A stretch of DNA of 64,000 nucleotides from Hathewaya massiliensis (GCF_902143515.1 NZ_CABFVD010000001.1:806001-870000), one strand, 5' to 3'. Shown: positions 27,111 to 36,148, numbered from the stretch's first letter. Program-made: numbers and translations. The notes: generated from the sequence alone by a model not told the origin.

Positions 27111-27497
27111 CTACTTGTTGTTTTTCTTAAACCATTCTCTTTCTTCTACAAGGTGCTCTAATAGATACTTAAACTCCCACTCTATAGAAGTTGGAGTAAC
27201 TACTGCTAATATACAGCTAAGCTCCTTATTAATTCTTATATCCTTTATTATTTTATTTAACTCTTCATCTCCAAAGTTGTGGAACAATATAAGCTTTTCA
27301 TCTTTAAAAGCATTGAATTCTTCCTCATTAACTGGAGCACTTGCTATATTTCCATTTATAATATCATCTATTTTATTTCCTACATTATCCTTCTCCACTA
27401 TTTTAATAATAGCATCATAATCACTACATATCTTAGAAAGCTTATCCTTTTGAGCTTCATTAAAGCCAAAGACAATAATCTCTTTCTCCATATTCAT
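27111..27497 (-). CDS. DUF3783 family protein
   Basis: This is a small cytoplasmic protein, 129 residues from the preferred start, of the uncharacterised DUF3783 family. The family core is seen in ILFHNFGDEELNKIIKDIR followed by CILAVVTPTSIEWEFKYLLEHL. No catalytic residue is obvious. The open frame extends to 27551, overlapping the cyclophilin gene, but AAAGGAG lies just upstream of ATG codons at 27506 and 27497. I prefer 27497. The gene follows the cyclophilin gene and may share its transcript. Confidence 0.72.
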   Translation of the reverse strand: MNMEKEIIVFGFNEAQKDKLSKICSDYDAIIKIVEKDNVGNKIDDIINGNIASAPVNEEEFNAFKDEKLILFHNFGDEELNKIIKDIRINKELSCILAVVTPTSIEWEFKYLLEHLVEEREWFKKNNK

Positions 27498-27513
27498 ATA
27501 AATCATTTCTCCT

Positions 27514-28044
27514 TTAAGAAATTTTTTCTGGTTCTCCATACTCCTCACCAAAAGTCTCCACAGTAACTTCTTGCATTACTTGATCCTCATATGGTCTATC
27601 ACTTCTATCTCTCTTTACTGAAACTATTTCTTTAGCTACTTCTAGTCCTTCTGTAACCTTACCAAAAGCTGCATAATTATTATCTAGATGAGGTGAATTA
27701 GCTACCATAATGAAGAATTGACTTCCTGCAGAATTAGGATCCATAGTTCTTGCCATAGAAATCACGCCTTCTGTATGTTTAAGGTCATTTTTAAATCCAT
27801 TAGATGTAAATTCACCTTTTATAGAGTGTCCTGGGCCACCCATACCTGTCTTTTCTGGACAACCACCTTGAATCATAAATCCTGGGATAACCCTGTGAAA
27901 TATTAACCCATTATAAAAACCTTTTTGAACTAAGCTTACGAAGTTTTTAACTGTATTTGGTGCTACCTCTGGATATAATTCAACTTTCATTGTTTTTCCA
28001 TTTTCCATCTTTATTGTTACTATAGGATTTTTCATATTATCCAC
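27514..28044 (-). CDS. Cyclophilin-type peptidyl-prolyl cis-trans isomerase
   Basis: This is a folding catalyst for Xaa-Pro bonds, 176 residues, cytoplasmic (no signal peptide). Catalytic and substrate-pocket blocks are FHRVIPGFMIQGG (Phe, Arg and His of the active site), MARTMDPNSAGSQFFI (conserved Gln and Phe), and LDNNYAAFGKVTEG. It has the length of short bacterial PpiB proteins. GGGAG precedes the ATG. Downstream are the DUF3783 gene and the HTH regulator on the same strand. Confidence 0.95.
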   Translation of the reverse strand: MDNMKNPIVTIKMENGKTMKVELYPEVAPNTVKNFVSLVQKGFYNGLIFHRVIPGFMIQGGCPEKTGMGGPGHSIKGEFTSNGFKNDLKHTEGVISMARTMDPNSAGSQFFIMVANSPHLDNNYAAFGKVTEGLEVAKEIVSVKRDRSDRPYEDQVMQEVTVETFGEEYGEPEKIS

Positions 28045-28280
28045 TCCCTAATAAATTTCGTTAGTGTAAAGTTTTTCACACTATATTTTATATATGTTTT
28101 AATTAATATATCTTTTATTTAATAAAATTTTAAACACTTGTTTTAAACTTTATTTCATAATTATAATTATACCCAAATATAATTATAACACAACAACCTA
28201 AAACACAAAATATACCATTTTAAAAGAGAGTATAAACTCTATAAGGAATCATCTTTACTCCATAGTTTTAGTGAGATTAA

Positions 28281-28313
28281 AATAAAGGATAGCTAAATTA
28301 GCTATCCTTTATT
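28281..28313 (-). terminator. Terminator overlapping the end of the 155-residue gene
   Basis: AATAAAGGATAGCTAA (28281-28296) pairs with TTAGCTATCCTTTATT (28298-28313) around a single central base. On the minus strand a T-rich run follows. The stop codon at 28298 lies inside the stem. Confidence 0.75.
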
Positions 28314-28765
28314 GAATGCACTTCAAATTTTATTATACAATTCACTTCCTCTAATGGTTTGAAAAAAGTAATCCCAAAACTTCCACCTGGAAGTATTATG
28401 ACAAAATCATCCTTTAAAATCTCTACTGCATTATCATGTTTAGATGTTAGGAGATCCAATTCTTTTAATTCCATTATATCTTTGTTATTCTCCTTAGAGT
28501 TAAAATAAACATTTAACTTTTTTTCTCTTATATAAGGTTTTTCTTTTAAATCCTTGCTAGAAAAAAATATAACTTTTTTTAATTCAGTGTTTATTCTATA
28601 ATCATTATTGATTATCTTCATATTATGAATTATATATATTTCATTACTATTACCTGGATTGTTTATTATTAACTCTTCTATTCTGTATTTTTCTCTTAAT
28701 TCAATTTTATCAAATGTTTCTTCCTTTTTAGGCTTAAAATCTTTTCCAAATAAAAACACCTTCAT
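28298..28765 (-). CDS. Hypothetical protein (155 residues)
   Basis: No family is recognised. It is an acidic-and-basic, charged protein with no signal peptide or membrane segment. It begins MKVFLFGKDFKPKKEET and is predicted largely beta, with a hydrophobic C-terminal stretch FVIILPGGSFGITFF. A ribosome binding site AAGGTGATT precedes the ATG. It lies between the cyclophilin and murI genes on the same strand. The terminator stem overlaps its stop codon. The frame's base use resembles neighbouring genes, so I believe it is real. Confidence 0.65.
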   Translation of the reverse strand: MKVFLFGKDFKPKKEETFDKIELREKYRIEELIINNPGNSNEIYIIHNMKIINNDYRINTELKKVIFFSSKDLKEKPYIREKKLNVYFNSKENNKDIMELKELDLLTSKHDNAVEILKDDFVIILPGGSFGITFFKPLEEVNCIIKFEVHSIKDS

Positions 28766-28852
28766 GCTTAATCACCTTATTTCTAAAAGTTAGTCTACTG
28801 TAATTTATTCAAAAGCATAAAGATGTGTTAACTTATTCACTTTTAACTTTGG

Positions 28853-29629
28853 TTACTTTAAATTTAAAAGCTTTCTACTTAGTTCTATAGGTAGGTTTCC
28901 TTCTATAGAATTATAAATCTCCACCTTGCCACCCTTTTCTGAAACTCTTTCAATCCCTTTAGAGTGTAGAACTCTTTGTAATTGCATTGCTGTACCATAA
29001 CCTCCATGAATTACAGGAACCTCTTCCCCAAGGACTTTCTTTATTGTATTCTCCACAAAAGGAAAGTGGGTACAACCTAATACTACTGCTCCAATTTCTG
29101 TTTTATCGTACTTACCTAGTTTTTCTCTTATATATTTTAAGACTCCCTCGCTTTCAGTTTCTCCTTTTTCAATAAACTGAACTAATTCAGGACAAGGTAG
29201 AGGAACTATATCTGTATCCGATTTATATTGCTCATATAAATCTTTAAATTTCTTTTGAGCCAGGGTTATAGGAGTTGCCATTATAATTATCTTACCATTT
29301 CTCTCTAGTTTTACTGCTGGTTTTACTGCTGGTTCTATGCCAACTATAGGCATATCTATGTATACCTTTCTTAAATCAGAAATAGCAGAACTAGTAGCTG
29401 TATTACAAGCTATAACTATGGCCTTTACTTCCTTGCTTCTAAGAAATTCAACAGCTTTAAAAGTTAATTCTTTTACTTCCTCAACAGACTTTGTTCCATA
29501 CGGCGCATTTTTAGAGTCTCCAAAATATATATAATTTTCTTTGGGCATTATTTTTAAAGCTTCCATAAGGACACTAAGTCCCCCTAGCCCAGAATCAAAA
29601 AATCCTATACTCTTATCTCTTTCTTCCAA
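28853..29629 (-). CDS. murI: Glutamate racemase
   Basis: MurI makes D-glutamate for peptidoglycan by cofactor-independent racemisation in the cytoplasm. It has 258 residues. The two catalytic cysteines sit in IACNTATSS and VLGCTHFPF, and the N-terminal GFFDSGLGGLSVL loop and the YFGDSKNAPYG segment complete the active site. The ATG at 29629 has AAGTTGG, a modest ribosome binding site. The gene is alone between hypothetical genes. With murC in this window it serves cell-wall precursor supply. Confidence 0.96.
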   Translation of the reverse strand: MEERDKSIGFFDSGLGGLSVLMEALKIMPKENYIYFGDSKNAPYGTKSVEEVKELTFKAVEFLRSKEVKAIVIACNTATSSAISDLRKVYIDMPIVGIEPAVKPAVKLERNGKIIIMATPITLAQKKFKDLYEQYKSDTDIVPLPCPELVQFIEKGETESEGVLKYIREKLGKYDKTEIGAVVLGCTHFPFVENTIKKVLGEEVPVIHGGYGTAMQLQRVLHSKGIERVSEKGGKVEIYNSIEGNLPIELSRKLLNLK

Positions 29630-30009
29630 CTTCTACACCACCATAAATTCAAGAATATACTGCTCAATATAATTATTACTTCATAAAATATATTTTTCAC
29701 ATATTTAAATTATACATACATATTAATTATAATACAGTATAAATAATTTTGTAGTATTTCTTTAACAAAGTTTTGTTTTTTTAATTATCTATGTTAGTGA
29801 ATAATGAACTTCTAAAACTTGATTATATGTGATTACATAACCACTATATAAAGAAAAATGTCTAAGGAAACTTAAATTTAAAACAAAATTTAATTATTTT
29901 AAAATAAATTTTAATTATTTAAAGATAGTTATATAAATTCCCTAATTGTTTATGCTATAATATGTTAATAATATAAATTTAATATAAATTTTTAGAGGAG
30001 TGAGATATC
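29630..30009. promoter_or_regulatory. AT-rich divergent promoter region
   Basis: This gap separates murI from the divergent zinc-ribbon gene. An extended -10 element TGCTATAAT lies at 29953-29961 for the plus-strand gene, but no good -35 is visible at the standard spacing. The area 29875-29940 contains near-repeats of AAATTTAATTATTTTAAA. No RNA gene or ORF is seen. Confidence 0.5.
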
Positions 30010-30519
30010 ATGGCACTATTTAAAAAAGAGGAATTAAAAGATGCTTTTTCTAAAATTTCAGTATCTGCTAAAGATGCTGCTGAAACTGTATTAAAAGCTA
30101 CAAAAGAAGGTGCAAACACAGTAGCTAAAAAATCTAATGAATTAGTTCAAGTTTCAAAATTAAATATGTCCATATCTTCAGAAGAAGGAAAGATAGAAGA
30201 ATTATATAGGGAAATCGGTAAATCTATATTTGAAAAATTTGATAATAATGTTTATATAGATCCTGATTTAGTACCTGTTTGTGAGAACATAAAAGGACAC
30301 CATAATAATATTTCAGAAATGAAAGAAAAAATTTCTGAACTTAGAAATGTAAGAACCTGTGCGACTTGTGGAATTGAAATTTCAGAAGACACTAAATTTT
30401 GTTCAAAGTGTGGAGCTGAACAACCAAAAGAAGAAGAGTACTCTCCTTGCGATGAAGAATTTTGTAATACTGAAAATATAGATAGCGAAATAGAAGAAAC
30501 TAAAAGTGAAGAAAATTAG
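30010..30519 (+). CDS. Zinc-ribbon domain protein
   Basis: The 169-residue protein has a mostly helical N-terminal region (about 1-115, rich in Ala/Lys/Glu, amphipathic, possibly coiled coil). A zinc ribbon follows with CATCGIEI and CSKCGAEQ at residues about 117-138, then a strongly acidic tail with three Cys. Zinc ribbons of this kind mediate nucleic-acid or protein contacts; the role here is unknown. GAGGAGTG lies upstream of the ATG. It is a single-gene unit with its own terminator. Confidence 0.75.
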   Translation: MALFKKEELKDAFSKISVSAKDAAETVLKATKEGANTVAKKSNELVQVSKLNMSISSEEGKIEELYREIGKSIFEKFDNNVYIDPDLVPVCENIKGHHNNISEMKEKISELRNVRTCATCGIEISEDTKFCSKCGAEQPKEEEYSPCDEEFCNTENIDSEIEETKSEEN

Positions 30520-30521
30520 TT

Positions 30522-30550
30522 AAAAGCTCTAGGACAACCCTAGAGCTTTT
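30522..30550 (+). terminator. Terminator of the zinc-ribbon gene
   Basis: AAAAGCTCTAGG (30522-30533) pairs with CCTAGAGCTTTT (30539-30550), then a T-rich tail. It also serves the convergent gene at 30576. Confidence 0.9.
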
Positions 30551-30575
30551 ATTTTTATACAATAGCTATTAATAT

Positions 30576-31112
30576 TTATTTACTTAAAAGTTCTTTTAAT
30601 TTTTCTTCTACATACTGGTTTATTTCTTTATCTTGTATTGTTACACTATCATCTATTAGGCTTGGTTTAACCATAAAAAAGTTTATTAATAGTCTGTTTT
30701 CTTTTATAACATATTCATCCATATGCATTGGTGAGAAAATAACTTCTAATTCTTCATATTTTTCTGCACCCTCACAGTTTTGTAACTTTTCAACTAAACA
30801 GTCTAAGTTTAATTTCTTAACAGGTTTTATCATGGCATCTTTGTATTCCATGTCTTCCATTATCCACATGTTATAGTTCCAAAATCTTTTTTCCTTCTTA
30901 TTTCCTGTAAGTGGTTCTCTATTTTTTATTGCACTTAAAGTTCTTCTAACAGATTCTTCATTAAACTCTTCATCATATATACAAGTCATAGCTGGCATTT
31001 GACCTACATCGTGAAAAAACTGTTCTGCTACATTCTCTTTCTCACTAGCTGCTTGCCAGAAAAAGTTCATTGCTTCTATAGCATCTAAATTTTTCTTTAT
31101 AGTTTTTAACAT
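30576..31112 (-). CDS. Hypothetical protein (178 residues)
   Basis: I do not recognise the family. It is a soluble protein of mixed helix and strand with several Trp and Met (for example RFWNYNMWIMEDMEYKDAM). It has no signal peptide, membrane helix or Cys motif. The region before the ATG contains GGGGGAAGT, a good ribosome binding site. It is convergent with the zinc-ribbon gene and shares its terminator. The protein begins MLKTIKKNLDAIEAMNFFWQ. Confidence 0.65.
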   Translation of the reverse strand: MLKTIKKNLDAIEAMNFFWQAASEKENVAEQFFHDVGQMPAMTCIYDEEFNEESVRRTLSAIKNREPLTGNKKEKRFWNYNMWIMEDMEYKDAMIKPVKKLNLDCLVEKLQNCEGAEKYEELEVIFSPMHMDEYVIKENRLLINFFMVKPSLIDDSVTIQDKEINQYVEEKLKELLSK

Positions 31113-31275
31113 TGGTTACTTCCCCCTTTGATTGTGATTACACTTTTACCCTTGTGAAGTATATTATATAAAGAAATTATATACCCTACATACACTTTAT
31201 TCAAGGGAAGTAACCCTATAATATTTACCTCAGTAATTATTTACCTCGTATCTATTAGATAATTGTATTAATAAA

Positions 31276-31806
31276 TTACATAGTACAGGATTTATTTCCT
31301 TTTCCTGTTCCCCTATGTTCACCATTACCTTTAAAGTGTCCTTTTCCTTTGTTTTCTCCTTTATTGCCTCCATTATTGAAGTTTTCCTTCATCCTTTCTT
31401 TTATCTCCTTAGCTTTTTCACTGTCTAGTTTCCCAGCCTTTACTGCTTCATCTATAGCTTTCTCTTTAGCAGCTAATACTTTTTTTCTAAAATCTTCTTC
31501 AGATATATTTTTTCCCTTCATTAAATCTTTTAAATTTTTGCCTTCATTTAAAGTTTTAGTAATCTCAGCCTCACTTACCTTATACTCTTTAATTAAAATA
31601 TCCTTTGCAAAATCAAAACCGCGTTTCCCTATAACTTTTCTAAATCCATTACCATTTTCTTTATTCTTATTAACATTATTAACTACTGCATTGTTAGTTT
31701 TATTAGAATCTTTTGAATTGGTATCTGCATAAACATTTGCCCCTATTCCTGTCATAACTGTTATAGCTAAAGCACCAACTAATAATTTTATTTTCTTATT
31801 CATCAT
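31276..31806 (-). CDS. Exported DUF2680 family protein
   Basis: This is a small secreted or cell-wall-associated protein of 176 residues. It has a signal peptide (KKIKLLVGALAITVMTGIGA, cut after ANVYA) followed by an Asn/Lys-rich spacer. The central helical region (about 60-140, EAEITKTLNEGKNLKDLMKG and FRKKVLAAKEKAIDEAVKAG) matches the DUF2680 pattern of short helical repeats. The tail is Gly/Lys-rich with a terminal Cys. The frame opens at 31821, but GGAGGG lies nine bases before the ATG at 31806. An inverted repeat lies upstream (31854-31890), downstream of the two-component operon. Confidence 0.75.
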   Translation of the reverse strand: MMNKKIKLLVGALAITVMTGIGANVYADTNSKDSNKTNNAVVNNVNKNKENGNGFRKVIGKRGFDFAKDILIKEYKVSEAEITKTLNEGKNLKDLMKGKNISEEDFRKKVLAAKEKAIDEAVKAGKLDSEKAKEIKERMKENFNNGGNKGENKGKGHFKGNGEHRGTGKGNKSCTM

Positions 31807-31853
31807 AATATATCCCTCCAAATTTATTTTTATTTAAGCTTTGTTAGATACTT

Positions 31854-31890
31854 TTGTCCATATGATATTTACATAATCATATATGGACAA
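31854..31890. promoter_or_regulatory. Inverted repeat, possible operator
   Basis: TTGTCCATATGAT (31854-31866) faces ATCATATATGGACAA (31876-31890), a palindrome of about 37 bases between the DUF2680 gene and the end of the upstream kinase gene. The arms differ by a two-base insertion. It could be a terminator for the kinase or a regulator site for the DUF2680 gene. Confidence 0.4.
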
Positions 31891-31982
31891 GTTTTTAGAA
31901 TTTCTTCATTTTTGTTTTTCTCTAACATAGCCTTTATTTATATTGTAGTTATATATTAAATAAAATTTTTGATGAAGTTTTG

Positions 31983-33353
31983 TTATAATTGTGATGAATT
32001 TGTGAAAACTTCACTACATGCTATAAAATAAAATTCTGATCCTTCATTCACTTTACTCTCTACTCCATATTCGAATCCATGCAATTTTAAAATTTCAGCA
32101 CTAATAGGTAATCCTAATCCCATACCTCCTTTTTTAGAATGCTTATAATATCTATTCCATATATCCTTTAGCATTTCTTCATTTATTCCTATACCTTTAT
32201 CTTTTACATAAACTTTAACCTTATCATTTAAGGTGTCTTTTATAAAAGAAGCTCCCAAAACTATTGCTCCTCCCTCGTTAGAAAACTTTATACTATTAGT
32301 TATGAAGTTTTCTAAAACCCTAGTTAAAGCACTCTTATCTCCTTTTATATATACTTCTTTATTCCATACTTCAACATTCAATATAAATCTTAGTCCTTCT
32401 TTTTCTATAATTGGCTTACACCTTTTAAAAACTTCACTCAGCAAGTCCTTTAAATTTATATTTTCCTTACTTATTTCTACCTCGCCAGCTTGATATTTAG
32501 AAAGCTGAAGTACATCTTTAACCAGTAGATTTAACCTATCTACTTCCCCAATAATATATCTAGAATATTTTTTTGTATCCTCATTACTAAAAATCCCATC
32601 CTCTATACCTTCACTATAATTTCGAATTATGCTTAATGGTGTTTTAAAATCATGGGATACATTTGCTATAAATTCTTTTTGCATCCTATTTTTATACTCT
32701 AACTTTTTCATCATCTTATTTAAGCTCTTCCAAAGTTCACCTATTTCATTATCTTCTAATTCAACATCTTTATTAACTTTTAAAGAATCAAAATTTTCAT
32801 TACTAACCTCTTCTGCATAATCTTTTAAAACAACTATAGGCTTTGTGAATTTTTTACCTAAATAATAGGCTATAGGAAAACTTATAAGTACCCCCATAAA
32901 TAAGACTATAGCTAAAACTAAATTTAAAATTTTAATATAATCATTAACAGGAGCTTTATCCTTTAAAACTACTATATTTCCTAATTCCGATGTCTTATTA
33001 TAAAAAAGTACGGCATTATTATTTTTATCTTTAAACTCTCCTTGTTTATAATTTAATATATAAGGTATTTTTCCTTTAAAATTTCCACCTTCCATTAAGT
33101 TTTTATGTGCTTTTTTATTTAAATATATAATTTCTCCATCCTTTGTGATTATAAAAGACCTATATGCTATATTTTGTTCTTCTCCACTTTTAAGCATAGT
33201 ATAAACTTCTTCAGAAGCATCCTTTAATTCTTTATACTGATTCATAATATAATATTTACTTAAGAAGGCACTACTTAATAAAAACCCTATTAAAACAGTT
33301 AAAACTATAATAAACAAAAAATATCTTAATAATTTAAATTTAATCTTTTTCAT
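31983..33353 (-). CDS. Sensor histidine kinase
   Basis: This is a membrane sensor of 456 residues. It has an N-terminal helix (about 10-32), an extracytoplasmic domain (about 35-135), a second helix (about 142-165), HAMP, then the phospho-acceptor His234 in FIANVSHDFKTPLS. The ATPase domain has NFITNSIKFS, DKGIGI and GMGLGLPIS. Overlap of 14 bases with the upstream response regulator gene implies coupled translation. The regulator is frameshifted in this sequence, so the pathway may be off unless expression is restored. Confidence 0.9.
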   Translation of the reverse strand: MKKIKFKLLRYFLFIIVLTVLIGFLLSSAFLSKYYIMNQYKELKDASEEVYTMLKSGEEQNIAYRSFIITKDGEIIYLNKKAHKNLMEGGNFKGKIPYILNYKQGEFKDKNNNAVLFYNKTSELGNIVVLKDKAPVNDYIKILNLVLAIVLFMGVLISFPIAYYLGKKFTKPIVVLKDYAEEVSNENFDSLKVNKDVELEDNEIGELWKSLNKMMKKLEYKNRMQKEFIANVSHDFKTPLSIIRNYSEGIEDGIFSNEDTKKYSRYIIGEVDRLNLLVKDVLQLSKYQAGEVEISKENINLKDLLSEVFKRCKPIIEKEGLRFILNVEVWNKEVYIKGDKSALTRVLENFITNSIKFSNEGGAIVLGASFIKDTLNDKVKVYVKDKGIGINEEMLKDIWNRYYKHSKKGGMGLGLPISAEILKLHGFEYGVESKVNEGSEFYFIACSEVFTNSSQL

Positions 33354-34034
33354 AATTATCTTCTTTCTCTATTTCAAATTTATATCCTACTCCCCAAATA
33401 GTTTTTAAATTTTCTATACAAAATCCTAGTTTTTCTCTTAAGTTTTTAACATGAGTATCTACGGTTCTTGTATCACCTTCAAAATCATATTCCCATACTT
33501 TATTCAATAAATTATCTCTTTTAAATACTATATTTGCATTTTCAATAAGAAAAATTAGTAAATCAAATTCCTTAGGAGTTAAACTTATTATGTTTTTGTT
33601 TTCAATTACCTCTCTTTTCTTCTTATCTATATGAAGATTACCTAGAGATATTTTGTCTTCGTCTCCACTAGCAATATAATGTCTCATCCTAAGTTTTACC
33701 CTTAAAATAAGTTCTTTCATACTTAAAGGTTTTACCATATAATCATCTGCCCCAAGTTCTAAGCCAAAAATTCTATCCTCTTCTTCACCTCTAGCTGTAG
33801 TCATTATTACGGGAGTGTTTTTATGAGTTTTTTTTATTTTTCTGAGCAATGACCAGCCATCAATCTTGGGCATCATAACATCTAATATAATTAAGTCATA
33901 TGTTTTATCCTGAATTAAATCTAGTGCTTCTTCTCCGTCAAAAGCTTCACATACTTCATAATTTTCTCTTTCAAGATACAACTTCATTATGTCAGCTAAC
34001 TTTTTTTCATCTTCAATAATAAGTATTTTTTCAT
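33340..34034 (-). CDS. OmpR-family response regulator, frameshifted at its 5' end
   Basis: Only residues after the fourth helix read continuously from the ATG at 33987: Asp36 (IILDVMMP), Lys (MVKPLSM) and a winged helix ending GVGYKFEIE. The missing start can be found just upstream. CAGGAGAG is followed by ATG at 34034 and A6, giving MKKY... In the frame of the rest, one extra A would give M-K-K-I-L-I-I-E-D-E, the canonical first strand with the acidic pocket. So a one-base deletion in a homopolymer separates start from body. It could be a sequencing error, a true loss or phase variation. If only the short form is made, it lacks the first strand and acidic pocket. Confidence 0.85.
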
Positions 34035-34060
34035 AAAACTCTCCTGTAAATATAATTTAT

Positions 34061-34190
34061 CCAATAACTATTCGCTCTAATACTTCCTTTCTCTTCAAAA
34101 GCATAGAAAAGAGTAACTAAGTTCCTAGATAAGGATTTATAAACTTCGTAGGAATAAAGAGTGCTCCTAAAGCTTATACTTTGTTTATTA
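34061..34190. repeat. Dispersed hairpin repeat, copy D
   Basis: It starts CCAATAACTATTCGCTCTAA, the best match to the family head. Hairpin 1 includes CTCTT (34091-34095) with AAGAG (34109-34113). Hairpin 2 pairs TTTATAAACTT (34136-34146) with AAAGCTTATA (34169-34178), enclosing GTAGGA/TCCT. It lies between the parvulin gene and the frameshifted regulator. Confidence 0.7.
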
Positions 34191-34193
34191 TAT

Positions 34194-34230
34194 AAAAATA
34201 GCACCTAATTTAAAATTAAGTGCTATTTTT
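34194..34230 (-). terminator. Terminator near the parvulin gene
   Basis: AAAAATAGCAC (34194-34204) pairs with GTGCTATTTTT (34220-34230), enclosing TAATT/AATTA. It lies 18 bases past the stop of the parvulin gene and directly beside repeat copy D. Confidence 0.8.
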
Positions 34231-34247
34231 ATATGATTATAATACTA

Positions 34248-34994
34248 CTATTTAATTATTTCAACTGTATATTTACCTTTAAGTTCTTTAGCTTTTTCTA
34301 AATACTTATCTTGTTGTTTTATAGATAATACTGTGCTTTCTACTTGTGGTTTAACTTCTTCAAAACTCATAACTCCTGATGGAGTTTTTTCTGTTACCTT
34401 TATTATGTGATATCCAAATTGAGTTTGAACAGGTTCACTTATTTCTCCGATTTCCATTTTAAACGCAGCTTCTTCAAATTCAGGAACCATTCTTCCTCTT
34501 GTAAATGCACCTAAATCTCCTCCTGCACTACTAGATGGACAACTTGAATGTTCTTTTGCTGCATCTTCAAAAGATGTACCTGCATTTATTTTATTTATAA
34601 TATCTTTAGCTTCTTCTTCAGTTTGTACTAGGATGTGGCTTGCTCTAACTTCTTCTGGTTTATTGTAGTCATCTTTATGAGAGTTATAGAAGTTCTCTAC
34701 CTCTTCTGGTGTAACTACAGCTTCTGCTAAAACTTTTCTTAGAGCATATTGTTTTAAAGCTGATTTTTTCATTTTCTCTAATTCTGCTTTAAATTCTTCT
34801 TCTTCAGAAAACTTATTTTCTACTGCTTCAGTATAAAATAACTCTTGGTTTATCAACTCTTCTAATAATCTCTCTTGTCCTTCTGGTGAATAAAATTGCA
34901 TAGCAACTTGAGGGTCCAAGCTTCTTATTAATAAGTTTATATCCATATCAGTTATCTCTGCACCATTAACTCTTGCTAAAACTTTTTTTTCCAT
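34248..34994 (-). CDS. Parvulin-type peptidyl-prolyl isomerase (PrsA/SurA-like), cytoplasmic
   Basis: This is a 248-residue foldase or chaperone. An N-terminal SurA-like helical region (about 1-110) is followed by a rotamase domain (about 114-205): RASHILVQTEEEAKDI, FEDAAKEHSSCPSSSAGGDL, FTRGRMVPEFEEAAF and FGYHIIKVTEK. Unlike PrsA there is no signal peptide or lipobox, so the protein should stay in the cytoplasm; this is a known subset in clostridia. GGAGAAC precedes the ATG. It is followed by a terminator and repeat copy D. Confidence 0.92.
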   Translation of the reverse strand: MEKKVLARVNGAEITDMDINLLIRSLDPQVAMQFYSPEGQERLLEELINQELFYTEAVENKFSEEEEFKAELEKMKKSALKQYALRKVLAEAVVTPEEVENFYNSHKDDYNKPEEVRASHILVQTEEEAKDIINKINAGTSFEDAAKEHSSCPSSSAGGDLGAFTRGRMVPEFEEAAFKMEIGEISEPVQTQFGYHIIKVTEKTPSGVMSFEEVKPQVESTVLSIKQQDKYLEKAKELKGKYTVEIIK

Positions 34995-35116
34995 AAATGT
35001 TCTCCTTTAATATATAAATTTAATCTATTCTATCATAACAAAAAACCATTTCCATGTCTAACTAATACCAAAATTAAAAGTCCCTATTTATAATAGGAAC
35101 TTTAATTAGTTAAATA

Positions 35117-36148
35117 TTAAGCAACATTCTCATTAGTTTTATTTTCTAATTTTCCTTTATTTCTTAAACCTTTAAATATAGTACCACCAACAAGACCAGC
35201 TATGGAACCACCTATAATAGCAAAAATTAAAGCCATAATAACATTTTTAGGACTATTAAACCCAAAAGGTGCTAATAAACCTGGTATTGGTGATGCTGTT
35301 CCTGGTGCATTGTTTATAATCTTAAAATAAGCTGCTGCAAGACCAGCAAGTCCTCCTCCAAAGAAGTTTGAACAGTATATTGGAATTGCATTGGTAGTTA
35401 CTATATCTGCTTGAGTTAAAGGTTCTAGCATAACAGCTATAGTATTACTCCTTTCACCAAGCTTTAGTTTGTGAAATATCAAACCATTAGTGAAAGACCC
35501 ACCTACACATGCAATAGCCGATATACCCATAGCAAGTCCTTGAAGTCCAAGCATTGCTGTTAATGCCATTGAACTTAAAGGTGAAGTACAAATCATCTTC
35601 ATTATTCCTCCAAGTAGGAATCCCATAACAAAAGGAGATTGTTCAGCTGCAACTGAAATCATTTGTCCAATATTTATTAAAGTTGCATTTACAATAGGAT
35701 TTACTCCTACAGCAATAAGTCTAGCAAGTGGTGCTAAAAGTAATGCTCCTAATATAACATCTAACCCTTCTGGTAACTTTTTCTCTAAAATTGGTCCTAT
35801 TAGTCCTACCACATAACCTGCAATAAATCCTGGTAATATACCATAATTACCTAAAGCTACACCTGCAGCTACTGCATATACAGGGCTAACACCCATATTT
35901 ATAGACACTAATATTACTGCTGCTACTCCTCCAAGTCCCCCTGAAGTTGCACCAACGGTTCCTAGAAAATCAACATGAAGTAAATTACCACTAATATACT
36001 TATGAATTGCTTCTACAAGGAAAGTTGCTACAGCTGCATTAGCAAGTCCTGACATAGCTTTCTGCCCTTTAGGCATTTTCAAGCTAAATACAGAAAACAA
36101 AGCAAGTGTAAAGATTAATAAACCTATACCTTTAATAATAGTAAACAT
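35117..36148 (-). CDS. PfoR-like membrane protein (PTS EIIC_2 family)
   Basis: The 343-residue protein has about eight to ten membrane helices rich in Gly and Ala, and belongs to the family of the C. perfringens perfringolysin regulator PfoR and PTS_EIIC_2 proteins. Family blocks are FSLKMPKGQKAMSGLANAAV, SGGLGGVAAVILVS and CTSPLSSMALTAMLGLQG. No PTS enzyme IIA/IIB gene is adjacent, so sugar transport by PTS is doubtful. GGAGGGA precedes the ATG. A two-component pair (36564-38700) lies just upstream on the same strand, separated by a terminator and a 32-base inverted repeat, suggesting the pair controls this gene. Confidence 0.82.
   Translation of the reverse strand: MFTIIKGIGLLIFTLALFSVFSLKMPKGQKAMSGLANAAVATFLVEAIHKYISGNLLHVDFLGTVGATSGGLGGVAAVILVSINMGVSPVYAVAAGVALGNYGILPGFIAGYVVGLIGPILEKKLPEGLDVILGALLLAPLARLIAVGVNPIVNATLINIGQMISVAAEQSPFVMGFLLGGIMKMICTSPLSSMALTAMLGLQGLAMGISAIACVGGSFTNGLIFHKLKLGERSNTIAVMLEPLTQADIVTTNAIPIYCSNFFGGGLAGLAAAYFKIINNAPGTASPIPGLLAPFGFNSPKNVIMALIFAIIGGSIAGLVGGTIFKGLRNKGKLENKTNENVA

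Noticed and set aside
35117-36148. Sugar PTS permease
   Set aside because: No EIIA or EIIB partner or sugar enzyme is near, and the protein matches the PfoR-like branch of the family.
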